Source of the DNA: an uncultured Flavobacteriaceae bacterium
GTDB lineage: Bacteria > Bacteroidota > Bacteroidia > Flavobacteriales > Flavobacteriaceae
NCBI GenBank assembly: GCA_905181825.1
Contig: CAJIZJ010000006.1
Location: 1-61,461, forward strand
Length of the DNA stretch: 61,461 bases
Direction of reading: 5' to 3'
This document shows, in pieces, positions 15,983-24,810 of this stretch. The first letter of the stretch is position 1. Every line of letters starts with the position of its first letter. A program made the translations under genes and the position numbers. The notes under the pieces are model-generated. The model did not search any database and had not been told where the DNA came from. It was given only the letters and a program-made list of their open reading frames with translations.

Positions 15983-18502
15983 ATGAAGACCAAGCTTATG
16001 AGAAATAACTTGATTTATTTAATGTTGTTTATTTCAACATATATATCTGCCCAGACTTATGTTAGTGGAGTTGTTTACGATCAACAAAATGAGCCTGTTG
16101 CCTTTGCTAATGTACTGTTTAAGGATTCTTCAGAAGGCGTTATTTCTGATATAGACGGCCATTTTGTGTTAGAGTCAGAAAATAATTACTCTTTCATAGT
16201 GGTGTCTTATGTGGGATTTGAAACGAATGAAATTAAACTTCAAAATAATAAAACTTTAAAGCTAGATGTTTTTTTAAAAACAGGCTTCGAGCTGGAAGAG
16301 GTCTTAATTGTGGATCGCCCAAAAAAAAGACTCAAAAAGAAAGACAACCCTGCTTTCAAAATACTAAAAGGCATTTGGGCCCATAAAAAAAGAAACGGGC
16401 TAAATCTTGTAGATGCATATGCTTACAAGAAATATGCATCCACAGAGGTAGGACTTAATAACATAGATCAAAAGTTTTTGAAACGGATTTTAAAAAAAGA
16501 CTATGACTCTGTAGTTTCTATCATAAAACAAGACAAGAGAAATAAACGATTTTATATTCCAATATTCTTAAGTGAGATTATAAAAACAATTTATGGAGAT
16601 AATCGCTTATCAAAAACACTTGAAGTCACTGAAGCAGAAAAAGAGACAGGAATCCAGCAAGACGGCTTTGTTTTTGACCGTATTAGTAACGTGTTTAAAG
16701 AGGTTAACATATATGACAACAATATAGAGCTGTTAAATAAAACATTCGTGAGTCCTCTGTCTACTGAAGGCTTTGGCTCTTATGATTATGTGCTGCAAGA
16801 CAGTATTGTTTCTGATGCCAATTCTAAAACTAAATACAGAATATATTTTTTCCCAAAAAGAGAAGGGGATTTAGTGTTTGAAGGGAACTTCATTGTCACT
16901 GACAGTATTTTTGCAGTTAATGCTATAAGTATGCATGTTAACCCAAAGATCAATTTAAACCTTGTTCGTAATTTATATTTTGAAAAGTCTTTCTCTGTTA
17001 AAAATGACAGTGTCTTTCTGCCTGAAAAAAACGTTTACGAGGCTGATTTCACACTCTTGACTAAAGATGAAAAAGAAAAAGGGCTTTATGTAAAACGTAC
17101 AGAGACCTTTGAGAACTACGATTTTAAAAACACAAGATCTGCTAATTTTTATAACGATAAAGTGGTTAAGTTTAAGCCAAATCAATTTGAAAAAAACAAT
17201 GAATACTGGCAAAAAAATATACCAAGCTCTATTGATAATAGCGATACAGAATCGGTACTTGAAAACCTTAATGGGAATAAAAAAATAAGAAGTATAACAG
17301 GTCTTTTGAGAACTCTTTCTAGTGGATACATTAGGTTGTCTAACTCCATTGAGTTTGGGTCCGTTTGGAGTGCTCTTGCTATTAATGACGTTGAAGGGTT
17401 TAAGGTTTCTGCCGGATTTAGGACGTTTAAAAACTTAAATGACAGGTTTAGGGTTAAAGGTAAATTAGCTTACGGGTTTAGAGATGAACAATTTAAGTAT
17501 TTACTTGACGCAAAGTACTTACTAAATTATACACCTAGAGTTACCGTGGGGCTTGGCTACTTAAATGATACTGAGCAGCTCGGTAGTCGGATACTTACAA
17601 GCCTTGGCAATACCCAAAGCGGATTTGGAACTACCTCTCTTTTTAGTAGGGGAGAGAACTATTTCTTATCACGTGTCAAAAAAGTTTCTGCAAACGTAAG
17701 TGTTGAGCTTAAGACAAATTTTTTGGCAGGACTCAACTACTCAAACAGTCACATAGTGTCCGCAGCTCCAGAGATTTTTTCAATAGACTACTTTGACAAT
17801 AGTCAAGAAGGAATAAAATCTGAGCTAGTTGATAATAGTGCTGAATTATATTTTTTATATACCCCAAACAGAAACTTATTTGGTTATGGAGTTGAAAGGA
17901 AATTCGGAACCAATATTTATCCTTCATTTTTATTGAGTTATCAAAAAGGGCTGGAGTTGGGAGCTGGAGATACTAATTATTCAAAACTTTTTTTCTCCTA
18001 CAATCAGCCACTAAAACTCGGGAAATTCGGAATATTAGACACTACTTTTGAAGCCGGAAAAATATTTGGTGATGCGCAATTATCAGTACTTAGCCCTGTT
18101 CCTGCTAACCAAACATATTCCCTAGTTGCCAATACATTTTCACTTTTAAATTATTATGATTTTGTGGTGGATCAATTTCTTGTAGGACATTTCGAACATC
18201 ACTTCAATGGTTTTATTTTAAATAGAGTTCCACTCATAAATAAGTTAAAACTCCGAAGTTTGATGACATTTAGAGGCGTTGTTGGTAATGTGTCCGATTC
18301 TAATTCTGCGATCAATCGATCTACAATAGTTTATAATGCACCTACAGAGCTTTATTACGAATATGGATTTGGTGTAGAAAATATCGGCTTCGGAAACCTG
18401 AGAATTTTTCGTGTAGACTGTATCTGGCGATCGAACTTTACAAATCCAAACAACTATGCTCCAAACTTTGGGGTGAGAGTTGGAATGTCTCCAGGTTTCT
18501 AG
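15983..18502 (+). CDS. DUF5686 outer-membrane protein with CarboxypepD_reg-like domain
   Basis: 839 residues (ATG 15983; ATG 15998 is also possible and gives a tight signal peptide MRNNLIYLMLFISTYISAQ; TTG 15968 is less likely). After the signal comes a carboxypeptidase-regulatory-like beta-sandwich (about 30-105, 'SGVVYDQQNEPVAFANVLF'), a linker, and a long region of alternating beta strands ending 'NFGVRVGMSPGF', consistent with an outer-membrane barrel. This architecture (CarboxypepD_reg plus DUF5686) is widespread in Bacteroidota and is found next to core genes; its role is unknown. No TonB plug is visible. It lies 40 bp after pdhB. Family confident, function unknown. Confidence 0.82.
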   Translation: MKTKLMRNNLIYLMLFISTYISAQTYVSGVVYDQQNEPVAFANVLFKDSSEGVISDIDGHFVLESENNYSFIVVSYVGFETNEIKLQNNKTLKLDVFLKTGFELEEVLIVDRPKKRLKKKDNPAFKILKGIWAHKKRNGLNLVDAYAYKKYASTEVGLNNIDQKFLKRILKKDYDSVVSIIKQDKRNKRFYIPIFLSEIIKTIYGDNRLSKTLEVTEAEKETGIQQDGFVFDRISNVFKEVNIYDNNIELLNKTFVSPLSTEGFGSYDYVLQDSIVSDANSKTKYRIYFFPKREGDLVFEGNFIVTDSIFAVNAISMHVNPKINLNLVRNLYFEKSFSVKNDSVFLPEKNVYEADFTLLTKDEKEKGLYVKRTETFENYDFKNTRSANFYNDKVVKFKPNQFEKNNEYWQKNIPSSIDNSDTESVLENLNGNKKIRSITGLLRTLSSGYIRLSNSIEFGSVWSALAINDVEGFKVSAGFRTFKNLNDRFRVKGKLAYGFRDEQFKYLLDAKYLLNYTPRVTVGLGYLNDTEQLGSRILTSLGNTQSGFGTTSLFSRGENYFLSRVKKVSANVSVELKTNFLAGLNYSNSHIVSAAPEIFSIDYFDNSQEGIKSELVDNSAELYFLYTPNRNLFGYGVERKFGTNIYPSFLLSYQKGLELGAGDTNYSKLFFSYNQPLKLGKFGILDTTFEAGKIFGDAQLSVLSPVPANQTYSLVANTFSLLNYYDFVVDQFLVGHFEHHFNGFILNRVPLINKLKLRSLMTFRGVVGNVSDSNSAINRSTIVYNAPTELYYEYGFGVENIGFGNLRIFRVDCIWRSNFTNPNNYAPNFGVRVGMSPGF

Positions 18503-18608
18503 TAATTATATATTAAAATACACTTCTGTAAAGCTTCTTATTTATACGTCAAATAACGCTGTGTCGTAATTATCTCAAATTAGGTTTTTTAGTTTCTTAT
18601 CATTTTAC

Positions 18609-18616
18609 TACATTTA
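18609..18616 (+). promoter_or_regulatory. Possible -7 element upstream of the pyrophosphatase fusion gene
   Basis: TACATTTA agrees with TAnnTTTG at seven of eight positions (last base A instead of G), 28 bp before the ATG at 18645. Low confidence. Confidence 0.3.
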
Positions 18617-18644
18617 CGCCCGTTAAAATAAACAAAATTATACT

Positions 18645-21443
18645 ATGGAATCAATGATGATTTGGATGCCAGTTGCAATGGCAATATTAGGATTAGCATA
18701 CATGTTAATCAAAAAATCTTGGGTAATGAAACAAGATGCAGGGGACGGTAAAATGAAAGAAATTTCAGATCACATCTACGAAGGTGCTTTGGCATTTCTA
18801 AATGCGGAATATAGATTACTTACCTATTTTGTAATTGGAGCTAGTCTTGTTTTAGCTGGTATTGCGTTTTATATGCAAACAACTTACTTAATAGTAGCAG
18901 CATTCGTCATTGGAGCTATATTTTCTGCATTTGCAGGGAACATGGGTATGAAAATAGCAACCAAAACAAATGTTAGAACGACACAAGCTGCCAAAACAAG
19001 CTTACCAAATGCTTTAAAAGTATCATTTGGTGGTGGTACAGTTATGGGGTTAGGAGTTGCTGGTTTAGCAGTATTAGGTCTAACCTTGTTTTTTATTGTT
19101 TTCTATCACTATTTCATGGGCGGTAAATGGACAGATACAGATCAGATGACTGTGGTTTTGGAAGCCCTAGCTGGCTTCTCATTAGGAGCTGAGTCTATTG
19201 CCTTATTTGCAAGAGTTGGTGGAGGTATTTATACTAAAGCGGCCGATGTAGGTGCTGATTTAGCTGGGAAAGTTCAAGCTGATATCCCTGAAGATGACCC
19301 AAGAAACCCAGCCACGATTGCTGATAATGTTGGAGATAATGTTGGAGATGTTGCAGGAATGGGAGCCGATTTATTTGGATCTTATGTTGCAACGGTGTTA
19401 GCAGCTATGGTTTTAGGGAATTATGTAATTAAAGACATGGGAGGTTCTATCGATGATGTTTTTGGCGGAATTGGACCTATCCTATTACCAATGTCTATTG
19501 CTGGCGTTGGAATTATCATTTCACTTATAGGAACCTTATTAGTTAAAATATCATCGAATGATGCAAAAGAAGCTGATGTACAAAAAGCGTTAAATATTGG
19601 AAACTGGGCGTCAATCATTATGGTTGCTGGAGCCTGTTTTGGATTAGTGACTTGGATGTTACCAGAAACAATGCAAATGAACTTTTTCGGAGAAGGTCTT
19701 CAGGACATTTCTTCAATGAGAGTATTCTATGCCTGTTTAGTAGGACTTGTTGTAGGTGCTGGAATTTCAGCTTTTACAGAGTATTATACAGGATTAGGTT
19801 CTAAGCCAATCTTAAAAATCGTACAACAATCAAGCACAGGAGCAGGGACAAACATCATCGCTGGTTTGGCTACGGGTATGATCTCTACATTTTCTTCTGT
19901 GTTATTATTTGCAGCTGCCATATGGGCATCATATGCTCTAGCTGGATTTTATGGAGTTGCTTTAGCGGCTTCTGCAATGATGGCAACAACTGCGATGCAA
20001 TTAGCGATCGATGCTTTTGGACCCATTGCTGATAATGCGGGTGGTATTGCTGAAATGAGTGAGCAAGATCCTATTGTTAGAGAAAGAACAGATATTTTGG
20101 ATGCTGTAGGTAATACAACTGCTGCAACTGGAAAAGGATTTGCAATTGCATCTGCCGCATTAACTTCTTTAGCTTTATTTGCTGCCTACGTAACATTTAC
20201 AGGTATTGATGGAATCAACATCTTTAAAGCGCCAGTACTAGCGATGTTATTTGTTGGTGGAATGGTACCAGTGGTATTCTCTGCATTGGCAATGAACGCC
20301 GTAGGGAAAGCAGCTATGGAAATGGTAAATGAAGTGGTAAGACAGTTTAAGGAAATTCCAGGAATTATGGAAGGAACCGGAAAACCAGAATACGATAAAT
20401 GTGTTGACATTTCAACAAAGGCTTCTCTCAAAGAAATGATGTTGCCTGGAATTTTAACTATTGGATTCCCTATTCTTGTTGTCTTAGTAGGTAAACTTGT
20501 ATATCAAGATAACAATATGTTAGTAGCAGAAATGCTTGGTGGATATATGGCTGGTGTGACTGTGTCAGGTGTGCTTTGGGCTATTTTCCAAAACAATGCT
20601 GGTGGTGCATGGGATAATGCTAAAAAATCTTTTGAAGCCGGAGTTGAAATTAATGGGGTAATGACTTATAAAGGGTCAGAAGCTCATAAAGCAGCAGTTA
20701 CTGGAGATACTGTTGGAGATCCTTTCAAAGATACTTCAGGTCCTTCTATGAATATCCTTATTAAACTGACGTGTTTAATTGGATTGGTAATCGCACCAAT
20801 CTTAGGGGGTCACTCAAGTGGTCATTCAAGTGAAGACACACAAAAACTTAGCTATAGTCTAGGAGTCAATGTGGCTACCGGAGTCAAAGCTCAAGGCGTA
20901 GAGTCTATAGATTCTGATGCCATTGCAAAATCCTTTAAAGACGTATTTGAGGGTAATAACTTAGAAGTTACCGAAGCAGAAAGCTTACAATTTTTACAAA
21001 CTTATTTCAAAGAATTACAAGGAAAAAAACAACTTGCTGATGCAGAAAAAGCAAAAGCTTTAGCAGAAGAAGGAGTTGCTTATTTAGCAGAAAACGCAAA
21101 AAAAGAAGGTGTTACTACAACAGAAAGCGGGCTTCAGTACGAAGTACTTACTACTGGCGATGGAGCTTCTCCAAGTGCTGAGGATAGCGTGACTGTTCAT
21201 TATACAGGAACCTTGATTGACGGAACTGTTTTTGATAGCTCAGTAGAACGTGGAGAACCGGCTACATTTGGTGTTTCACAAGTTATCCCGGGTTGGACAG
21301 AAGCATTACAACTCATGTCTGTAGGCGATAAACTACGCTTGGTCATTCCATCTGAATTAGCATATGGACCAAGAGGTTCAGGCGCTAAGATTGGTCCTAA
21401 TTCAATTTTAGTATTTGAAGTAGAGCTTATCAAAATAAATTAA
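18645..21443 (+). CDS. hppA: Membrane pyrophosphatase (K+-dependent type) fused to FKBP prolyl isomerase
   Basis: 932 residues, about 200 more than a stand-alone bacterial membrane pyrophosphatase. Residues 1-722 form the ion-pumping pyrophosphatase: the PPi-binding block '[16 protein letters not shown]' and '[18 protein letters not shown]' (about 195-237) and ~16 membrane segments. A493 and G496 in [10 protein letters not shown] mark the K+-dependent subfamily. A glutamate, E183 in '[12 protein letters not shown]', lies in TM5, a placement I associate with flavobacterial H+-pumping members. After a Ser/His/Gly linker (about 723-732) comes an FklB/Mip-type helical N-domain (about 733-835) and an FKBP catalytic domain (836-932; '[18 protein letters not shown]', '[10 protein letters not shown]', 'AYGPRGSG', 'VFEVELIKI'). 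The C-terminus of this pump family faces the periplasm, so the isomerase should work there. In-frame, no stop or gap at the junction. A strong terminator follows. Confidence 0.93.
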   Translation: MESMMIWMPVAMAILGLAYMLIKKSWVMKQDAGDGKMKEISDHIYEGALAFLNAEYRLLTYFVIGASLVLAGIAFYMQTTYLIVAAFVIGAIFSAFAGNMGMKIATKTNVRTTQAAKTSLPNALKVSFGGGTVMGLGVAGLAVLGLTLFFIVFYHYFMGGKWTDTDQMTVVLEALAGFSLGAESIALFARVGGGIYTKAADVGADLAGKVQADIPEDDPRNPATIADNVGDNVGDVAGMGADLFGSYVATVLAAMVLGNYVIKDMGGSIDDVFGGIGPILLPMSIAGVGIIISLIGTLLVKISSNDAKEADVQKALNIGNWASIIMVAGACFGLVTWMLPETMQMNFFGEGLQDISSMRVFYACLVGLVVGAGISAFTEYYTGLGSKPILKIVQQSSTGAGTNIIAGLATGMISTFSSVLLFAAAIWASYALAGFYGVALAASAMMATTAMQLAIDAFGPIADNAGGIAEMSEQDPIVRERTDILDAVGNTTAATGKGFAIASAALTSLALFAAYVTFTGIDGINIFKAPVLAMLFVGGMVPVVFSALAMNAVGKAAMEMVNEVVRQFKEIPGIMEGTGKPEYDKCVDISTKASLKEMMLPGILTIGFPILVVLVGKLVYQDNNMLVAEMLGGYMAGVTVSGVLWAIFQNNAGGAWDNAKKSFEAGVEINGVMTYKGSEAHKAAVTGDTVGDPFKDTSGPSMNILIKLTCLIGLVIAPILGGHSSGHSSEDTQKLSYSLGVNVATGVKAQGVESIDSDAIAKSFKDVFEGNNLEVTEAESLQFLQTYFKELQGKKQLADAEKAKALAEEGVAYLAENAKKEGVTTTESGLQYEVLTTGDGASPSAEDSVTVHYTGTLIDGTVFDSSVERGEPATFGVSQVIPGWTEALQLMSVGDKLRLVIPSELAYGPRGSGAKIGPNSILVFEVELIKIN

Positions 21444-21461
21444 TTCTTAACGATTAGTTAC

Positions 21462-21497
21462 AAAAAAAACCCTCTATAATTTATAGAGGGTTTTTTT
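21462..21497 (+). terminator. Intrinsic terminator after hppA fusion gene
   Basis: A-run plus CCCTCTATAA (21470-21479) pairs with TTATAGAGGG (21481-21490), then seven T. It is nearly symmetrical (A-run on the left), so it can also stop transcription of the convergent minus-strand kinase gene ending at 21515. Confidence 0.88.
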
Positions 21498-21514
21498 ATT
21501 GCTTTTATTTGAGA

Positions 21515-22129
21515 TTAAAACAAACCGTTTATTTCAGCATCGATTTTGTTAATGATAAAACCAAGGTCTTCTTTGTTTTCTACAAAGTCCAAATTGTCAA
21601 CATCAATAATTAATAGTTTCCCTTTGGCATAGCCGTGAATCCAAGCTTCATAGCGTTCGTTTAAGCGGCTTAAGTAGTCAATACTAATGGAATTCTCATA
21701 GTCGCGACCACGCTTGTGTATTTGAGAAACAAGGTTAGGGATTGAGCTCCTTAAATAGATAATCAAATCAGGTGATTGCACCAGTGACTCCATTAATCCA
21801 AAAAGGGATGAATAGTTTTCAAAATCACGATTGGTCATCAAGCCCATAGCGTGCAAGTTAGGAGCGAATATATTTGCGTCTTCGTAGATGGTCCGGTCTT
21901 GAATGATGTTTTTTCCGCTTTCGCGAATTTTCAATACCTGGCGGAATCTACTATTTAAAAAATAGACCTGAAGGTTAAAACTCCAGCGCTCCATTTGGTT
22001 GTAAAAATCATCTAAATAAGGGTTGTCAACAACATCTTCTAGTTGAGCTTCCCATTTGTAATGTTTCGCTAGTAATTGGGTGAGAGTTGTTTTTCCTGCC
22101 CCAATATTTCCTGCAATAGCAACATGCAT
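21515..22129 (-). CDS. Deoxynucleoside kinase
   Basis: Phosphorylates deoxynucleosides (dGuo/dAdo/dCyd type) in nucleotide salvage. 204 residues, standard for bacterial dNK/dGK. P-loop GNIGAGKT at residues 7-14, 'ERWSFNLQVYFLNSRF' substrate region, 'IQDRTIYEDANIFAPN' holding the catalytic DR pair, and the lid segment 'QIHKRGRDYE'. It follows a secreted protein of unknown function by 4 bp on the same strand. With nupC, thyA and folA elsewhere in the window it completes a salvage theme, though not in one operon. Exact base preference cannot be read from sequence alone. Confidence 0.93.
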   Translation of the reverse strand: MHVAIAGNIGAGKTTLTQLLAKHYKWEAQLEDVVDNPYLDDFYNQMERWSFNLQVYFLNSRFRQVLKIRESGKNIIQDRTIYEDANIFAPNLHAMGLMTNRDFENYSSLFGLMESLVQSPDLIIYLRSSIPNLVSQIHKRGRDYENSISIDYLSRLNERYEAWIHGYAKGKLLIIDVDNLDFVENKEDLGFIINKIDAEINGLF

Positions 22130-22133
22130 AATA

Positions 22134-22913
22134 TCAATTGTTTAGTAGTTGGTAGTGGTGAAGATATTCTTCGTCATAAATATACAAGGTTTGGTTGGTT
22201 ACAAAAAACTGTTTTACTAAAATTTTAGATAAGTCTAAATTCATAAATACCGAACTCTCTTTTGGCTTGTAGTAAATGGCATTTCCTTTTTTTAAAAACA
22301 GAAATCCATTCCATAATTTTAACCCAGTAAACCCCTGGTTTGGAAATTTTTCAATCAGACTACCCATGTAGTTGTAGCATTGCAATTCATCTTTTAGAAG
22401 TACCCAGCAATAATTATAGTCGCTGTCTAAGGCTAGAATTTCACTTTTAAGTGGCACCGTTCTTACACGAGATGTAGACGTGCTATAGTCAAATAATTCT
22501 AACTGAACCGTATTGGAGTCAAAGAGCCAAAAGGTTGTGTCATTTCCATAAGAAATATGAGTGACTGTCCGTAATGGATTTATTGAATTAAAATCAATAG
22601 TAGCTAGCTCAGCGAGTCGATTGTCTAAAAGTGTCACGGAATTAAAGTCCTTAAACAATAAAGCTAGTTTTAAAGCATTGAATGTCGAAACAGCGTTAAT
22701 AGGTCCTTTACTTAAATCGCTATAGCTTTGTGAACCTTGACTATTTTCTTTAAAAAGCGCCTTTGATTTTAAGTAATATAAAGATTCAAACTGATCCACC
22801 CCAGCAAAACGATCCCATTCAAATGGTGTCGATTCTATTAATTTAGCGGATAAGGTAGTTTGACTAAAAAGCAAATAACTAAACAGTAACAGGAAATAGG
22901 TGGGTTGTTTCAT
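22134..22913 (-). CDS. Predicted periplasmic beta-propeller-like protein, function unknown
   Basis: 259 residues from the ATG at 22913, chosen because it begins a good Sec signal (MKQPTYFLLLFSYLLFSQTTLSA); a longer frame to 22964 adds a charged, unlikely leader. The mature protein has repeating short beta-strand units of about 40 residues with 'DSNTVQLELFDYS' and 'LLKDELQCYNYMG', reminiscent of WD/YVTN-like propeller blades but too few and too diverged to name a family. Its stop is 4 bp before the deoxynucleoside kinase ATG, so the two are co-transcribed. Flavobacterial genomes often carry such a protein here, from memory; no function is known to me. Confidence 0.7.
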   Translation of the reverse strand: MKQPTYFLLLFSYLLFSQTTLSAKLIESTPFEWDRFAGVDQFESLYYLKSKALFKENSQGSQSYSDLSKGPINAVSTFNALKLALLFKDFNSVTLLDNRLAELATIDFNSINPLRTVTHISYGNDTTFWLFDSNTVQLELFDYSTSTSRVRTVPLKSEILALDSDYNYCWVLLKDELQCYNYMGSLIEKFPNQGFTGLKLWNGFLFLKKGNAIYYKPKESSVFMNLDLSKILVKQFFVTNQTLYIYDEEYLHHYQLLNN

Positions 22914-23057
22914 CTTGACAATAAAAATACAATTTTTTGATTTAATCTGTAACAATTTATACAAATGAACGTCTATATAATTAGTGCGATTTCCCCACTT
23001 TTCAATATTTTATCAATAATATAAAGCGAAATATCAACTCCTTACCCTCCATTAACG

Positions 23058-23846
23058 ATGAACATAATTATTAGAACTTTATTTTTACTTTCTTTTGGCT
23101 CTTCAATTTTAAGCGCCCAAGACTTTCAAGGCATAGCCACCTATAAGACTAAAGACAAGATAGAAATTGAACTAGATAGCACCCAGACGGGTGGAATGCA
23201 AGATGAAATTATGGCCATGCTTCAAAAGCAATTTGAGAAAACATACGTTTTGACTTTCGGTCAGGAACAGTCTGTTTACAAAGAAGATGAAGCGCTTGCG
23301 CCACCCTCTGTAGGAAGTGAAATGATCATTGTCTCGTCTTATGGCTCCGACATACTTTATAAAAACATTAAGGATGAGCGATACACTAAACAAAGTGATT
23401 TTTTAGGAAAGATTTTCTTGATCCAAGACGTTATTGAGAAAATTGATTGGAAACTTCATTCCGACACTAAAAATATTGGCACCTATACCTGCTTTAAAGC
23501 TACGACAGAGCAATTAGTTACTGATCCGTTTGCTGACGAGCCTACTGAAGAAAGTAGAACAATTACAGCTTGGTATACCCCTCAAATACCTGTCAGCCAT
23601 GGCCCTGCTGAGTTTCAAGGACTTCCAGGGCTTATTTTAGAATTAAGTTATGACTCAAAAATGATTTTATGTAGTAAAGTTGTATTGAACTCAAAAAACC
23701 CAAGCACAATCAAGTTTCCTACAAAAGGGAAATCAGTATCACAATCACAATATGATAAAATCGTAGAAAAAAAGATGAAAGAAATGAGTTTTCAGAAAGA
23801 TGGGAATGGAAATAGCATCTCCATTGAGATTGAGTCCATGGACTAA
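23058..23846 (+). CDS. GLPGLI family protein (first of tandem pair)
   Basis: 262-residue exported protein: Sec signal (1-20, ending SILSAQ), then a beta-rich domain with the family-naming motif GLPGLILEL at 188-196, preceded by 'AWYTPQIPVSHGP'. The family is restricted largely to Bacteroidota and has no established function; members are often next to TonB-receptor-like outer-membrane proteins, as here. About 35-40% similar by eye to the next gene, sharing 'KTYVLTFGQE', 'SVYKEDE', 'YKNIK', 'GKIFLI' and 'AWYTPQIPVS', so they are tandem paralogues. Charged C-terminus without a lipobox or sorting domain. Divergent from the dNK operon. Confidence 0.88.
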   Translation: MNIIIRTLFLLSFGSSILSAQDFQGIATYKTKDKIEIELDSTQTGGMQDEIMAMLQKQFEKTYVLTFGQEQSVYKEDEALAPPSVGSEMIIVSSYGSDILYKNIKDERYTKQSDFLGKIFLIQDVIEKIDWKLHSDTKNIGTYTCFKATTEQLVTDPFADEPTEESRTITAWYTPQIPVSHGPAEFQGLPGLILELSYDSKMILCSKVVLNSKNPSTIKFPTKGKSVSQSQYDKIVEKKMKEMSFQKDGNGNSISIEIESMD

Positions 23847-23933
23847 TTTAGATAAATTTTAACGTATTTTATTTAAACTATGTGTAGTTTCGTTCGTCAA
23901 ATTGAAAAGGATATTAAATTAACATCAACAAAC

Positions 23934-24800
23934 ATGAATTTACTAAATAAAGCCTATCTAATAGTGCTTATGATTTTACTGATTCCTTCAGCAACTTATG
24001 CACAAAACTTTCAAGGAAAAGCCTATTATTTTTCTAAAACATCTGTTGATATGGATGGTTGGGGTGGTCGTAAAATGTCCGAAGAGCAAAAAAAGCAAAT
24101 GGCAGACCGCATGCGTAGTATGTTCGAGAAAACATACATTCTAACCTTTGACAGAGAATCGTCAACCTATAAAGAAGACGAGGTCCTTGAAGCACCCGGG
24201 AGTAGAGGTGGATTTGGCAAGTGGGGTAGTAGCTTTTCTGCTGGTATGCAGTATAAAAACATTAAGTTACAGCAGTTTTTACAAGATCAAGAATTTTTTG
24301 GTAAACAATTTTTAATTTCAGATTCGTTGCCAAAGCTAGAATGGCAGTTAGGTACTGAAACCAAACAAATTGGTCAGTATCTTTGTATGAAAGCGACAGC
24401 AATTAAAACAGTAGACGAGTTTGATTGGCGTAGCATGCGAAGAAAGTCGCCCCCAAAAGATTCAAAAGTTAAAAAGGATTCTACTAAAACAACAACAATC
24501 TCAGATGAGATTGAAATCCCCAAACAAATTGAAGTTGTCGCTTGGTACACCCCTCAGATACCTGTAAGCCAAGGGCCTGGAGAGTTCTGGGGACTTCCTG
24601 GATTAATTTTAGAAGTGAATACTGATAAGACAACAATACTGTGTTCCAAGATTATATTGAATCCTCAAGAAAAAGATGAAATTGAAGCTCCTAAAAAAGG
24701 AGACGTTGTGTCTCGCGATGGGTATAATGATATTGTAAAGAAAAAAATGGAAGAAATGCGTTCAATGTATGGTGGGCGTAGAAATCAACGCAGAAAATAA
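23934..24800 (+). CDS. GLPGLI family protein (second of tandem pair)
   Basis: 288 residues from ATG 23934, which starts a clean signal peptide (MNLLNKAYLIVLMILLIPSA ending TYAQN); the upstream extension to 23880 is not signal-like. Contains 'VAWYTPQIPVSQGPGEFWGLPGLILEV' (the GLPGLI motif within it) and differs from its paralogue by two inserts: a Gly/Met/Arg-rich stretch near residues 30-50 and a Lys/Ser/Thr-rich insert near 180-200. The C-terminus is very basic (GGRRNQRRK). It lies 87 bp after the first GLPGLI gene and 10 bp before a large outer-membrane protein gene, so all three probably form one operon. Function unknown; a periplasmic partner of the barrel is an inference. Confidence 0.88.
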   Translation: MNLLNKAYLIVLMILLIPSATYAQNFQGKAYYFSKTSVDMDGWGGRKMSEEQKKQMADRMRSMFEKTYILTFDRESSTYKEDEVLEAPGSRGGFGKWGSSFSAGMQYKNIKLQQFLQDQEFFGKQFLISDSLPKLEWQLGTETKQIGQYLCMKATAIKTVDEFDWRSMRRKSPPKDSKVKKDSTKTTTISDEIEIPKQIEVVAWYTPQIPVSQGPGEFWGLPGLILEVNTDKTTILCSKIILNPQEKDEIEAPKKGDVVSRDGYNDIVKKKMEEMRSMYGGRRNQRRK

Positions 24801-24810
24801 ACTTAATTAC

